64,000 bases of DNA from Acetobacteraceae bacterium (GTDB lineage Bacteria; Pseudomonadota; Alphaproteobacteria; Acetobacterales; Acetobacteraceae), in contig JASHOF010000012.1 of the NCBI GenBank assembly GCA_030041255.1, positions 124,001 to 188,000 on the forward strand, given 5' to 3'. Shown here piece after piece: positions 18,009 to 26,932 of this stretch (within the stretch, counting starts at the first letter, position 1; each line of letters opens with the position of its first letter). The translations under genes and the position numbers were made by a program. Under the pieces are notes generated by a model, which did not search any database, had not been told where the DNA came from, and saw only the letters and a program-made list of their open reading frames with translations.

Positions 18009-18620
18009 ATGCCGCCCGATCCCGTTCACGATGCGATCGTGTTTCTGACCAAGGGCGACTACCTTGCTGCCGGCAACCGATTGTTCATCGTCGCCTACTG
18101 GGTTTTACTGGCGGTCGCGGTGGTCGGGGCGCTGGCTGCCTGGCGGCGGGATCGCGGGCAGCGCGGCACGCGGGCGCTCGGCCTCCTGGCTCTCCGCGTG
18201 CTCACGGGGACGATGTGGTGGGAGCAATCGCTGTGGAAGATTCCGCCGCATTTCGGCGGATTGGTCTACTGGATGAAAGAGGAGGTTGCGCACGCTGCGG
18301 TGCCGCTGCAGGCGACGCTGGTGCGGGTTGTCGTGCTGCCGAATATCGGCCTTTTCGGACCCCTCGTTTATGCGATCGAGGCGCTGATCGGGGCCTCGCT
18401 GATCATCGGGCTGTTCACACGGCTCGGCGCCATCCTCGGGATCCTGATGGCGCTCAATCTGTGGCTTGGCCTCTATTCGGCACCCGGGGAATGGCCTTGG
18501 ACCTATTTCTTCCTGATCACCATCATGGGCCTCTACTGCATCGATCCGCCGGGGCGGGTGCTGGGATGGGATGCGTTGAGGCGGCGGGCGGGTGCGGGCC
18601 GCATCGGCATCCTTGGCTGA
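18009..18620 (+). CDS. DoxX/DoxD-like membrane protein
   Basis: 203 residues with about five hydrophobic segments. It contains the DoxX-type pattern of an early LGLLALRVLTGTMWWEQSLWKIP stretch and later repeats of small-residue helices (ALIGASLIIGLFTRLGAILGILMALNLWL). Relatives include the thiosulfate:quinone oxidoreductase subunit DoxD and many uncharacterised inner-membrane proteins. Starts four bp after the nucleoside phosphorylase stop and overlaps the next frame. In this cluster it may move electrons or lipids for the glycosyltransferases; that is a guess. Confidence 0.75.
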   Translation: MPPDPVHDAIVFLTKGDYLAAGNRLFIVAYWVLLAVAVVGALAAWRRDRGQRGTRALGLLALRVLTGTMWWEQSLWKIPPHFGGLVYWMKEEVAHAAVPLQATLVRVVVLPNIGLFGPLVYAIEALIGASLIIGLFTRLGAILGILMALNLWLGLYSAPGEWPWTYFFLITIMGLYCIDPPGRVLGWDALRRRAGAGRIGILG

Positions 18621-19356
18621 CCAATCCGAGCCGCCGGCATCGCGGATAGCGATGGCGGTGATGGCCAAGGCACCGCGCGAAGGGGTGGTGAAGACGCGGC
18701 TGACACCGCCCTTTGCTCCAGCGGCGGCGGTTGCGCTCAGCGAGAGCTTTCTTGCCGATGTGACGGAGAAGATTCGCGAGGCGGCGCGGGCGGCGCCGAT
18801 CAGCCCCTTCGTCGCCTACGCGCCGGCCGGGGCGGAGGCCCGTTTTGCGGGCGTTGTCGCGCCGGGAACACGGTTCGTGCTGGCGGATGGCGAGGCGATC
18901 AGAGAGGCCGGCATCTCCGGGATCGGACGCGGCCTTTTCCAGGCGACAGCGAGCCTGCTCGGAAACGGTTTCGCCGGCGCCTGCATGGTGAGCGCGGACG
19001 CCCCGAGCCTGCCGGTCGCGGTGCTTTCCGAGGCGGCCCTGGCCTTGGCGCGCGAAGGAGACCGGATGGTGCTCGGGCCGGCAGAGGACGGCGGCTATTA
19101 TCTGATCGGGCTGAAGGCGCTCCATCGGAGGATATTCCAGGACATCGCCTGGAGCAGCGCCACGGTGGCGAAAGAGACCGCGGCACGGGCGCGGGAGATC
19201 GGGCTGCCGGTGGTCCTGTTGCGTTATTGGTACGATGTCGATGACGAGGCTACGCTGCGCCGCCTCTCTGGCGCCCTCGATGCCGGAACGGAACGGGCGC
19301 CGGCGACCAAAGCGTGCCTGGCGCGGCTTGGGGTTGTGGGCCAGGAAACCGAATGA
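18592..19356 (+). CDS. TIGR04282/DUF2064-type glycosyltransferase
   Basis: Up to 254 residues. The N-terminal strand MAVMAKAPREGVVKTRLTPPF matches the nucleotide-binding start of the DUF2064/TIGR04282 family, which is related to GT-A nucleotidyl and glycosyl transferases. The DxD-like SADAPSLPV and GPAEDGGYYLIG motifs follow. The GTG at 18592 gives the full frame; TTG 18613 or ATG 18652 are alternatives, the last leaving only a very short first strand. It overlaps the DoxX gene, and its stop overlaps the GT87-like ATG. Donor and acceptor unknown. Confidence 0.8.
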   Translation: MRAASASLADQSEPPASRIAMAVMAKAPREGVVKTRLTPPFAPAAAVALSESFLADVTEKIREAARAAPISPFVAYAPAGAEARFAGVVAPGTRFVLADGEAIREAGISGIGRGLFQATASLLGNGFAGACMVSADAPSLPVAVLSEAALALAREGDRMVLGPAEDGGYYLIGLKALHRRIFQDIAWSSATVAKETAARAREIGLPVVLLRYWYDVDDEATLRRLSGALDAGTERAPATKACLARLGVVGQETE

Positions 19357-20714
19357 AACGCAGAGGGCGGACGGGGGTTTTTGCCTTAGTCCTGATCGGG
19401 ATCGGGCTGATCGGGCTCAATGCTGCGGCTCTCGGGCTGCATCTACCGGGCCAGCACGGGATCGGATCGGATCAGCTTCTTCGTCGATTCGTCTGGCTGA
19501 TGATGCTGGAGATGGCGCTGTACGCGGCGGCGGTCGTGATCGTGCTGCGGGCGGCACTGCCGGCGCACTGCCTGGTCCTGATACTGGGCGGAGCGATTCT
19601 GATGCGCGGGCCTTTGCTGCTCAGCCCGCCTTTTCTGTCCACCGATCTCTATCGCTATGTCTGGGACGGAAGGGTGCAGAACGAGGGAATCAATCCCTAT
19701 CGCTACCGGCCGGATGCGCCGGCGCTCGCCGGTCTCCGCGAGCGGACGATCTATCCGGGCATCAACCGCAAGGACACGGCGCGGACCATTTATCCGCCAT
19801 TTGCGGAGGCGATGTATGCGCTGGCGGCGAGGCTGAGCCCGACCTTGCTCGGGATGAAGGCGGTGATGACGGGGTTCGACCTGGTTGCCATCGCGGCCCT
19901 GCTTTCTCTGTTGCGGCGGGCCGGCCAGCCCCTGGCGAGAATCCTCATCTATGCGTGGCAGCCTGTGCCGATCTGGGAGTTCGCGGGCAACGGCCATGTC
20001 GACGCGATCGTCGCCGGCGCGGTGGCAGTGGCGTTGCTTGCGGCGGCGGCAGGCCGGCCGGCTGCATCGGCGGCTGCCTGGGCGGCTTCGGTGCTCGCCA
20101 AGTTCCTGCCGGCGGTGCTGTTGCCGGCGCTGTGGCGACCGCGCGGGTGGACGTTTCCCGTGCTGTCGGCAGCGATTGTCGTTGCTTTCTATGCGGCCTA
20201 CGCGAGTACCGGATGGCGTGTGCTCGGCTTTCTGCCGGGCTATGTCCGCGAGGAGGGCATCACGAACGGGCTCGGCATCTTCTATCTGGAGATACTGGGG
20301 AGGCTGGTCCGGCTGCCGCCGTTCGCGGGGCGGGTTTATCTTGTTGTCATGGCGATCGTGCTGGCGGGGCTCGGGTTTGCGATCTGGCGGCGGGCGCTGC
20401 CGGAGGACGCGGCGCCGCGCACGCGTGAGATGGCCGCCGATGCCGGGCTGCTTGCAACGGCGCTGATGCTGATCCTGACGCCGCACTATCCCTGGTATTT
20501 CGCCTGGCTGCTGGTGCCGCTGTGCATTGCCCCTTCCGCGGCTCAGCTCTATCTCCCGGCGGCAAGCTTCCTGCTTTATCTCGACCCGATTCATACCGAT
20601 CCGCTGTGGCCGGCGCTGATCTATGGCCCGTTCGCGGCCCTCGCGTGCATCGAGCTTGCCTGGCGGCGGCTCAATCGCGAACCGGGCGCTCTCGTCCGAA
20701 GGGCGATCGGATGA
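19353..20714 (+). CDS. GT87-like polyprenyl-sugar-dependent membrane glycosyltransferase
   Basis: 453 residues, about ten membrane helices. An acidic periplasmic loop after the first helices carries the probable catalytic region (STDLYRYVWDGRVQNEGINPYRY, near residues 98-120), as in GT-C/GT87 mannosyltransferases that use lipid-linked sugars. Start ATG overlaps the upstream TGA (ATGA); its own TGA overlaps the radical SAM ATG. With the cytosolic glycosyltransferases either side it could assemble a glycolipid or glycoconjugate on the periplasmic face. Confidence 0.75.
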   Translation: MKRRGRTGVFALVLIGIGLIGLNAAALGLHLPGQHGIGSDQLLRRFVWLMMLEMALYAAAVVIVLRAALPAHCLVLILGGAILMRGPLLLSPPFLSTDLYRYVWDGRVQNEGINPYRYRPDAPALAGLRERTIYPGINRKDTARTIYPPFAEAMYALAARLSPTLLGMKAVMTGFDLVAIAALLSLLRRAGQPLARILIYAWQPVPIWEFAGNGHVDAIVAGAVAVALLAAAAGRPAASAAAWAASVLAKFLPAVLLPALWRPRGWTFPVLSAAIVVAFYAAYASTGWRVLGFLPGYVREEGITNGLGIFYLEILGRLVRLPPFAGRVYLVVMAIVLAGLGFAIWRRALPEDAAPRTREMAADAGLLATALMLILTPHYPWYFAWLLVPLCIAPSAAQLYLPAASFLLYLDPIHTDPLWPALIYGPFAALACIELAWRRLNREPGALVRRAIG

Positions 20715-21757
20715 ACACGACGATCGATCCCAGGCGTTATTTCGAGGCGGTCGCGAAGGAGCGCGGGAGGCTGGCGGAAGCGCCGCCGGTCTGCCTCTAT
20801 CTCGAGGTCACCAATCGCTGCAACCTGCTCTGCGAGACCTGCCCGCGCACGTTCGAGGCGCTCGAGCCGCCGGCGGACATGAGCTACGAACTTTTCCTCC
20901 GCATCGTCGATCAGGTAGCGGACCTCAAGCGCGCGGTGCTGCACGGAGTGGGAGAGCCGATGCTGGTGCGCGGGCTGCCGCGGATGATCCGCACCCTCAA
21001 GGAGCGTGGGGTTTATGTTCTTTTCAATACCAACGGAACGCTGCTCTCGCCGAGAGAGAGAGAGTGGCTGGTCGAAAGCCGGCTCGATGAGCTGAGGGTT
21101 TCGCTGGATGCGGCGGATCCGGCGAGCTTCCGCAAGGTGCGCGGGCGGGACTTTTTTGCCCGCATCGTCCGCAACGTTTCCGCGTTCGTCGAGTTCCAGA
21201 AACGGGCCGGCGCGGCAAAGCCAGCCGTTTCGCTGTGGCTCACGGGGCTTCGCGAGACGATCGCCGGGCTGCCCCGGTTCGTCCAGCTTGCAGCGGACAT
21301 GGGGGTGCGGGAAGTCTATTTGCAGCGGCTGGTGTTCGACGAGACCGGGCGCGGCCTGGCGCGGCCGGACCAGGCGCTGTTCGACCGGCTTCGCGCCGAG
21401 GACAATGCAGCGATCGGCGAGGCGACGGCGCTTGCTTCCAGGCTTGGCGTCAGGCTCGACGCGTCGGGGGCGACGGAGCCGGGCCTCAGCCTCAGGCGCG
21501 GGAACGACAGCGCACCGTGGTCGGCCTGCCGACGGCCGTGGTCGCTGATGTATTTCACGGCGAACGGGCGGGCACTTCCCTGCTGCATCGCGCCGTTCGC
21601 GGCGCGCGATCATGCCGCCTACACACTGGGCGATGCGACGAAGGAGACGCTTGCCGAAATCTGGAACGGCCCGGCCTACCAAGAATTTCGTGCCGCCTTG
21701 CTGGGTCCCGCACCGCCCCTGCCATGCCGGAACTGCGGCCTGCGCTGGAGCCTGTGA
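20711..21757 (+). CDS. Radical SAM/SPASM-domain protein
   Basis: 348 residues from ATG 20711. The radical SAM cluster is C-x3-C-x2-C in RCNLLCETCPRT (about residues 36-44), and a TIM-barrel core follows. The C-terminal third is Cys-rich in the SPASM/twitch manner: a Cys in WSACRRPWS, CC in ALPCCIAPF, and CRNCGL at the end, enough for an auxiliary Fe-S cluster. SPASM proteins often modify peptides or sugars. Here the gene is overlapped by sugar-transferase genes on both sides, so a saccharide or lipid-sugar substrate is more likely than a peptide; no precursor peptide gene is visible nearby. Substrate unknown. Confidence 0.85.
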   Translation: MNTTIDPRRYFEAVAKERGRLAEAPPVCLYLEVTNRCNLLCETCPRTFEALEPPADMSYELFLRIVDQVADLKRAVLHGVGEPMLVRGLPRMIRTLKERGVYVLFNTNGTLLSPREREWLVESRLDELRVSLDAADPASFRKVRGRDFFARIVRNVSAFVEFQKRAGAAKPAVSLWLTGLRETIAGLPRFVQLAADMGVREVYLQRLVFDETGRGLARPDQALFDRLRAEDNAAIGEATALASRLGVRLDASGATEPGLSLRRGNDSAPWSACRRPWSLMYFTANGRALPCCIAPFAARDHAAYTLGDATKETLAEIWNGPAYQEFRAALLGPAPPLPCRNCGLRWSL

Positions 21758-22461
21758 ACGCGACCGCACGCACGGCGGTCGTCATCCCGACACTCGACGA
21801 GGCGGAGACGATCGCGGCGGTGATCGGCGAAATTCCGCGCGCGATGGCGGTCGAGATCATCGTCGCCGACGGCGGCAGCCGCGACGGGACAGCCGAAGTG
21901 GCGCGGCGGGCGGGAGCGCGGGCGATCGCGGTCGGCGGGCCGGGGTATGGGCGAGCCTGCCAGGCGGGAGCGGAAGCGGCCGTTGCACGGGCCGACATCA
22001 TTGCATTCATCGACGGGGACGGGGCGGACAGGGGTGATCTGCTGGGGCGGCTGGTCGGCCCGATCGCAGCGGGGACGCATGATTTCGTGCTCGCCTCGCG
22101 CACCCGGGGCGAACGCGAGCCGGGGGCGATGCTCTGGCACCAGGTGCTGGCGGGACGGCTGGTCGGGGCGGTGATCGCTGCGCGGACGGGTGTGCGCTAC
22201 AGCGACATGTGCGCCTTTCGCGCGATCCGGCGCGATGCGCTGGCGGCACTCGAGATGCGGGAGACGGGTTATGGCTGGAATGTCGAGATGCAAATCCGCG
22301 CCGCGCTGGCAGGGCTCAGGGTACTCGAGGTGCCGATGCCCTGTCGGCGGCGCGCCGGCGGACGCTCGAAGGTTGCGGGTTCCCTGAGCGGGACCATCCG
22401 GGCGGGAGCGCGCATCCTGTTTGCCGTGTGGCGGCTGGCGGGGAGGGCCAGCCGCGTCTGA
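21754..22461 (+). CDS. Family 2 glycosyltransferase (dolichyl-phosphate sugar synthase-like)
   Basis: 235 residues from GTG 21754, which overlaps the radical SAM stop (GTGA); an in-frame ATG at 21724 would add ten residues. GT-A fold: VVIPTLDEAETI at the start, IVADGGSRDGT, and the metal-binding IDGDGAD near 84-90. The C-terminal RAIRRDAL...GYGWNVEMQIRA segment is typical of DPM1/DPG synthase-like transferases. Probably loads a sugar onto polyprenyl phosphate, which the GT87-like enzyme encoded two genes upstream could then use. Confidence 0.82.
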   Translation: MNATARTAVVIPTLDEAETIAAVIGEIPRAMAVEIIVADGGSRDGTAEVARRAGARAIAVGGPGYGRACQAGAEAAVARADIIAFIDGDGADRGDLLGRLVGPIAAGTHDFVLASRTRGEREPGAMLWHQVLAGRLVGAVIAARTGVRYSDMCAFRAIRRDALAALEMRETGYGWNVEMQIRAALAGLRVLEVPMPCRRRAGGRSKVAGSLSGTIRAGARILFAVWRLAGRASRV

Positions 22462-22554
22462 GGGTCCGCGGGAGGAAGCTTGTGTACTGCGATGCGGGCG
22501 CGTATGGGCATCTCCTCCCTGCACGCCGGAGGGCGGGCCAGATGGAGCAGAGGC

Positions 22555-23766
22555 ATGGATTTCGAAGCGTTCTTCCGAAGCGAGCTGGATGGCCTGCGCA
22601 AGGATGGGCGCTATCGGTATTTTGCCGAACTCGAGCGCCTGGCGGGGAAATTCCCGGCCGCACTCAGGCATGACAGCAGCGGGTGCGCGCCGGTCACGGT
22701 CTGGTGCTCCAATGATTATCTCGGCATGGGCCAGCATCCGGCAGTGCTCAAGGCAATGCACGAGGCGCTGGAGCGGTACGGCGCCGGGGCCGGAGGAACG
22801 CGCAACATCGCCGGCACGAGCCCAGGGCACGTAGCGCTCGAAGCCGAGTTGGCGGCGCTGCACGGGAAGGAGGCAGCCCTGCTGTTCGGCTCGGGATACG
22901 TGGCGAACTGGACGACGCTTGCCACGCTGGCCGCGCGCGTGCCGGGGATGGTAGTGGTTTCCGATTCCGCCAATCACGCCTCGATGATCGAGGGGATCCG
23001 GCACAGCCGCGCCGAGCGGCGCATTTTCGCGCACAATGACGCCACGGATCTGCGCCGGCAGCTCGCGGCAATCGCCCCCGGGCGGCCGAAGCTGGTGGCA
23101 TTCGAATCGGTCTATTCGATGGATGGAGATATTGCGCCACTCGGGAAATTCCTCGATATAGCAGAGGAGTTCGACGCCCTGACCTATTGCGACGAAGTGC
23201 ATGCGGTCGGGCTTTATGGCGCCGGCGGTGGCGGGATCGCCGAGCGCGAAGGGCTCGCGGATCGGATCGGGGTGATCGAGGGAACGCTCGCCAAGGCGTT
23301 CGGAGTGATCGGGGGTTACATCGCGGGCTCGGCTGCGCTCTGTGACTTCGTGCGCAGCTTTGCTTCCGGCTTCATTTTCACGACCTCGCTGCCGCCGGCG
23401 ATCGCCGCAGGAGCGCTGGCGGCGGTGCGGCACGTGAGGGATGCCGGTGCGTTGCGCGAAAGGCTGCACGAGCGGGTGGCAACGGTGCGGCAAAGGCTCG
23501 ACGCGGCCGGCGTGCCGCACCTGCGTAATCCGAGCCATATCGTGCCGGTGCCGGTGGGCGATGCGGCGCTCTGTAAGCGGATTTCGGATCTGCTGGTGCA
23601 GGAGCACGGCATCTATGTGCAGCCGATCAATTACCCGACGGTGCCGCGCGGCACGGAGCGGCTCCGGATCACGCCCTCGCCGCTGCATTCGGACGCCGAC
23701 ATCGAGAATCTGGCGGCAGCACTTTCGGCGATCTGGTCGGCGCTCGATCTGAGGCGGGCGGCATAA
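22555..23766 (+). CDS. hemA: 5-aminolevulinate synthase
   Basis: 403 residues from ATG 22555 ([20 protein letters not shown]), normal for bacterial ALAS. Alpha-oxoamine synthase fold: [13 protein letters not shown] near 50-62, [13 protein letters not shown] near 76-88, [12 protein letters not shown] near 211-222. The PLP-binding Lys is about residue 247 in EGTLAKAFG. Condenses glycine and succinyl-CoA to 5-aminolevulinate, so the organism makes heme by the C4 (Shemin) route typical of Alphaproteobacteria. Last gene of the run starting at metY; convergent with the ClC gene 15 bp away. Confidence 0.93.
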   Translation: MDFEAFFRSELDGLRKDGRYRYFAELERLAGKFPAALRHDSSGCAPVTVWCSNDYLGMGQHPAVLKAMHEALERYGAGAGGTRNIAGTSPGHVALEAELAALHGKEAALLFGSGYVANWTTLATLAARVPGMVVVSDSANHASMIEGIRHSRAERRIFAHNDATDLRRQLAAIAPGRPKLVAFESVYSMDGDIAPLGKFLDIAEEFDALTYCDEVHAVGLYGAGGGGIAEREGLADRIGVIEGTLAKAFGVIGGYIAGSAALCDFVRSFASGFIFTTSLPPAIAAGALAAVRHVRDAGALRERLHERVATVRQRLDAAGVPHLRNPSHIVPVPVGDAALCKRISDLLVQEHGIYVQPINYPTVPRGTERLRITPSPLHSDADIENLAAALSAIWSALDLRRAA

Positions 23767-23781
23767 CGCAACGCCGGCACT

Positions 23782-25734
23782 CTACTCGCCGGAGAGCTGG
23801 CGGCGCTGGCGCTCCAGTTCTTCGCTGTAGCGGCGGAGTGCATATTGCTCGGTCAGGAGCCCGATCACCCGCTTGCTTCTGAGGTCATCGACGACGGCGA
23901 GCGCGTCGGACTCCGCCTGTTCGAAGATCGTGGCCGCCTCTTTCACCGTCATCTGCGGCAACAGCATCGCATTCCGGCAATGCAGGATTTCTGAAAGGCG
24001 CCAGACCTCGAGCGGTGTCGCATGCGCCTCGGCTACGAGGACGATTCCGGCATAGGCGTCCTCATCATCCACGGCCACGACCCGCTGCGTACTGCCGGGC
24101 GGGAATTCGCGGCGGAATTCGCTGACGGTGGTATCGGCACGGACGGTGCGCACCTCGCGCCGCATCATTCGCATCACTGTCAGGTTGCGCATCCAGCCGA
24201 TATCGACCGCGCTTCTGATCACCTCGCCGCGCAGGTGGAATCGCCAGGTGGCGAAATTATAGCCGAACAGCCGGCGCGTCGTCAGTGCGGCAATCACCGA
24301 GGAGGCGAGCACGGCCGCCGTCAGCGGCAGGCTGCCGGTGGTCTCCAGCGCCAGGAATGCCATCGTCAGCGGTCCGCCGACAACGGTCGCGGCAAGCGCG
24401 CTCATTCCGACCACCATCCCCACTGTCGAGGACATCACTTCTACCGGCGTGACGAGCACGAGCAGCCCGGCATAGAGCTTGCCCACCAGGGCGCCGAGAA
24501 AGAGCGAGGCGAAGAACAGACCACCGCGAAAGCCCGAGCCGATCGAGATCGACGTCGCCGCCGCCTTCATCACCATCATCAGCGCGACGAAGGAAAGCGC
24601 GAACGGAACGCCGAACACCACCGGCAGCGCTGCATGCCCGGAGGACATCACGTGCGGCGTCACCACCCCGAAGCTGCCAACCAGCAGTCCGCCGATGGTC
24701 GGGCGCAGCCATGCCGGGACGCCGCTCTTACGGAACAGCGATTCGGTGAGCGTCGCGCCCCGCATGACCAGGATGCCGGTCATCGCGCACAGCAAGCCGA
24801 GCCCGACGATCGGCAGGTAATCGATGGTCGGGATGGTACTGGGGATGATGACTTCGAGCGGCGGCGGCGCAACCCCGAGCGCCTGCTCGATCAGGACCGC
24901 CACCACCGAGGCCACCATCACCGGCGCCAGTGTCACGATCGAGTAGGTACCGATGATCAGCTCGAAGCCATAGAAGGCGCCGGTGAGCGGCGCATTGAAA
25001 GCGCCGCCGATTGCCGCCCCCGCGCCGCAGCCGACCAGGAGGCGGAAATCGCTCCGCCGCACGCGAAACATCCGCCCGAGATAGGAGCCGATGGCGCCGC
25101 CGATCTGCGCATAGCCCGACTCCATTCCAACCGATGCGCCGACACCGTTGGAGAGAATCGTCTGGCCGCTCATGATCAGGCTGTCGGTGAGCGACATGCG
25201 CCCCCCATGCAGCGCATTCGCCTCGATCGGATCGACGATCCGGCCCGGGCGGTAACGGGCCAGGACGAGGCCGATCAGGCCGAAAGCGAGCCCGCCGAGC
25301 GAGGGCACGAGAAGCGCATTCAGGTGCGGGATCTCGCTTACCCCGGAGAGGTGCGCATCTCCCGGCAGATCGAACAGAATGTGATGCATGAACTGGGCGA
25401 TGATTTCCATCACGACGACACCGAGCCCGGCCAGGGCGCCGATCGCGGCCGCGAGAGCGACGAGCCACAGCTCGTCGGCGCGCACCAACGCCCGCAACCT
25501 CTGCGGAGCATGGAGCACGATGTCGCCGAGATGGCGGTGCGGGCGCGCCGTCGTGTCGTCTGATTTCCGCTGCAGGAACGCCCCTCCCGCCGCCCAGGCT
25601 TTGTCCGGGGCAACCGGTGTGGGGATGCCCCCCGGCCGCGCCCGGGCCGGCGCGGCCCGGGCTGCCGTGGCAGGTGACTGTACTCTGCGCCGTTCTCCAG
25701 GCACAAGGAGGCTGCCGGGTTTTTGCCCGTTCAT
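23782..25734 (-). CDS. ClC-family chloride channel/antiporter with CBS domains
   Basis: 650 residues from ATG 25734; the frame stays open to 26004, but that part overlaps the divergent promoter and gntR. About residues 75-500 form the ClC membrane core, with ASVGMESGYAQIGGAIGS holding the gating Glu region and GSGFRGGLFFASLFLGALVGK the second half-site. The last ~130 residues contain a pair of CBS-like segments ending LAVVDDLRSKRVIGLL. The usual GSGIP and GREGP filter sequences are altered (GMESG here), so ion choice may differ from chloride. May serve in acid or anion homeostasis. Confidence 0.85.
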   Translation of the reverse strand: MNGQKPGSLLVPGERRRVQSPATAARAAPARARPGGIPTPVAPDKAWAAGGAFLQRKSDDTTARPHRHLGDIVLHAPQRLRALVRADELWLVALAAAIGALAGLGVVVMEIIAQFMHHILFDLPGDAHLSGVSEIPHLNALLVPSLGGLAFGLIGLVLARYRPGRIVDPIEANALHGGRMSLTDSLIMSGQTILSNGVGASVGMESGYAQIGGAIGSYLGRMFRVRRSDFRLLVGCGAGAAIGGAFNAPLTGAFYGFELIIGTYSIVTLAPVMVASVVAVLIEQALGVAPPPLEVIIPSTIPTIDYLPIVGLGLLCAMTGILVMRGATLTESLFRKSGVPAWLRPTIGGLLVGSFGVVTPHVMSSGHAALPVVFGVPFALSFVALMMVMKAAATSISIGSGFRGGLFFASLFLGALVGKLYAGLLVLVTPVEVMSSTVGMVVGMSALAATVVGGPLTMAFLALETTGSLPLTAAVLASSVIAALTTRRLFGYNFATWRFHLRGEVIRSAVDIGWMRNLTVMRMMRREVRTVRADTTVSEFRREFPPGSTQRVVAVDDEDAYAGIVLVAEAHATPLEVWRLSEILHCRNAMLLPQMTVKEAATIFEQAESDALAVVDDLRSKRVIGLLTEQYALRRYSEELERQRRQLSGE

Positions 25735-25845
25735 CGCAACGAGTTGAGCCTTCGAGGTGCGGCCGGCCCATGGCGCGCCGGCTTCGTTTGGTGACGGCCT
25801 CTTGGGGGGCGGATCCGGGATGAGGAGCCGGTAATCCGATAGGAT

Positions 25846-25874
25846 TTTGCATGCAATAGCGGCTGCCTTATACT
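25846..25874 (+). promoter_or_regulatory. gntR promoter with overlapping palindromic operator
   Basis: TTTGCA (25846-25851), 17 bp, TATACT (25869-25874) form a sigma-70-like promoter. The perfect palindrome TTGCATGCAA (25847-25856) covers its -35 box. The predicted transcription start lies within a few bases of the gntR ATG at 25883, so the message would be nearly leaderless. Overlap of palindrome and -35 suggests autorepression. A near copy is found before the transporter operon (26816). Confidence 0.5.
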
Positions 25875-25882
25875 GGCGGGTC

Positions 25883-26701
25883 ATGAGCAGACGGATTCCG
25901 GCCCAAAGTGGCAATGGCCCGGCGACGGTGCCCGACAGGCCGGCCCAACGACGGCGCGGCGCGGCCGACGAGGCCGTGTACCGGGCGCTGGTGGAAGCGA
26001 TCACCGATCATCGCCTGCCCCCCGGCACACCGCTCCCGGAAGATCGGCTTGCTTCCGCTTTCGGCTACAGCCGCTCGGTGATCCGACAGGCCTTGCAGTT
26101 GGTGGCGCACGACCGGCTGGTGGAGCAACGGCCGAACCATACGGCTGCCGTGGCCCGCCCCGCCTACGAGGAAGCGCGCGACGTATTTGCGGCCCGCATA
26201 TTGCTGGAAGTGCCGCTGGTCGCTGAGACGGCGCGGCGTGCGGGCGAAGCGGATCTGGCTCTCCTGGAGCACAACCTGGCTCAGGAGCGGGGCGCCATCG
26301 AGGCCGGAGACCGGCACGGCCAACTGCGTCTTTCGGGCGAATTTCATCGCTTCATCGCATCCCTCGCCGGCAACCGCGTGGCGGCGCGCTTCGTCGGCCA
26401 GCTCGTTTCGCGGAGCGCACTGATTCTCGCGCTCTACGAACCGGCGGGGCGACCGAGCTGCGCGGCGGCCGATCATGCCGCCCTGCTGGCGGCGATGGCC
26501 GCCCACGACCCTGCCACGGCTCAGAGTTGCATGGCTCAGCACCTCGAGAGCCTGGCAGAGAACCTGGCGCCGGCACCGAAGCCGGGCCCGATCGATTTCC
26601 GGGCCTTGTTCGCGCCGCGGCCGGCGGCGACCCCGCCGCGACCGAGAGGCGTCCGTCTCCGGCGCAGCGCTACGCCGCGCCAGGCAGGCGTTCGCGGCTG
26701 A
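25883..26701 (+). CDS. GntR-family (FCD subfamily) transcriptional regulator
   Basis: 272 residues from ATG 25883. Winged helix at about 30-100 (VYRALVEAITDHRLPPGTPLPEDRLASAFGYSRSVIRQALQLVAHDRLVEQRPN). The FCD effector domain follows at about 105-235, with the metal-ligand pattern FHRFIASLAGN and a later His in ADHAALLAAM. The Arg/Pro-rich tail of ~40 residues has no clear role. It lies directly upstream of the liv-type importer and hydantoinase genes, so it is the likely regulator of that uptake and catabolism unit, with the nucleobase- or amino-acid-derived substrate as effector. Confidence 0.85.
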   Translation: MSRRIPAQSGNGPATVPDRPAQRRRGAADEAVYRALVEAITDHRLPPGTPLPEDRLASAFGYSRSVIRQALQLVAHDRLVEQRPNHTAAVARPAYEEARDVFAARILLEVPLVAETARRAGEADLALLEHNLAQERGAIEAGDRHGQLRLSGEFHRFIASLAGNRVAARFVGQLVSRSALILALYEPAGRPSCAAADHAALLAAMAAHDPATAQSCMAQHLESLAENLAPAPKPGPIDFRALFAPRPAATPPRPRGVRLRRSATPRQAGVRG

Positions 26702-26815
26702 CGACTGCCGGAACGGTTGCGCGTGGTTGCGGCGTCCGGGGCGAATCTTGACCAGGCGTCGCTGCCGGACCTGTCGGCGATCTCACGACAACTGGAGGCC
26801 TGCATGCCTGCCAAA

Positions 26816-26825
26816 TCGCATGCAA
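26816..26825. promoter_or_regulatory. Second candidate GntR operator
   Basis: TCGCATGCAA differs by one base from the TTGCATGCAA palindrome over the gntR -35 box and lies 108 bp before the start of the substrate-binding protein gene. A related CTGCATGCCT is 16 bp upstream (26800-26809) and TGCATACC follows a little downstream. Clustered sites in this 231-bp gap fit control of the transporter by the adjacent regulator. Confidence 0.35.
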
Positions 26826-26932
26826 TCTCTCGCCGATCTGCATACCATCTTGTGCGACCCCGGCCGGTGTGCTAAGCGTCCCGGAGCAGCGGACACTCCC
26901 CGACAAGGCGAATCACGGGAACGGAGGAAAAC

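Noticed and set aside
18592-22461. Arsenosugar biosynthesis cluster
   Set aside because: The DUF2064 transferase family name recalls arsenosugar loci, but the radical SAM here is a SPASM protein and no arsenic methyltransferase or regulator is nearby.
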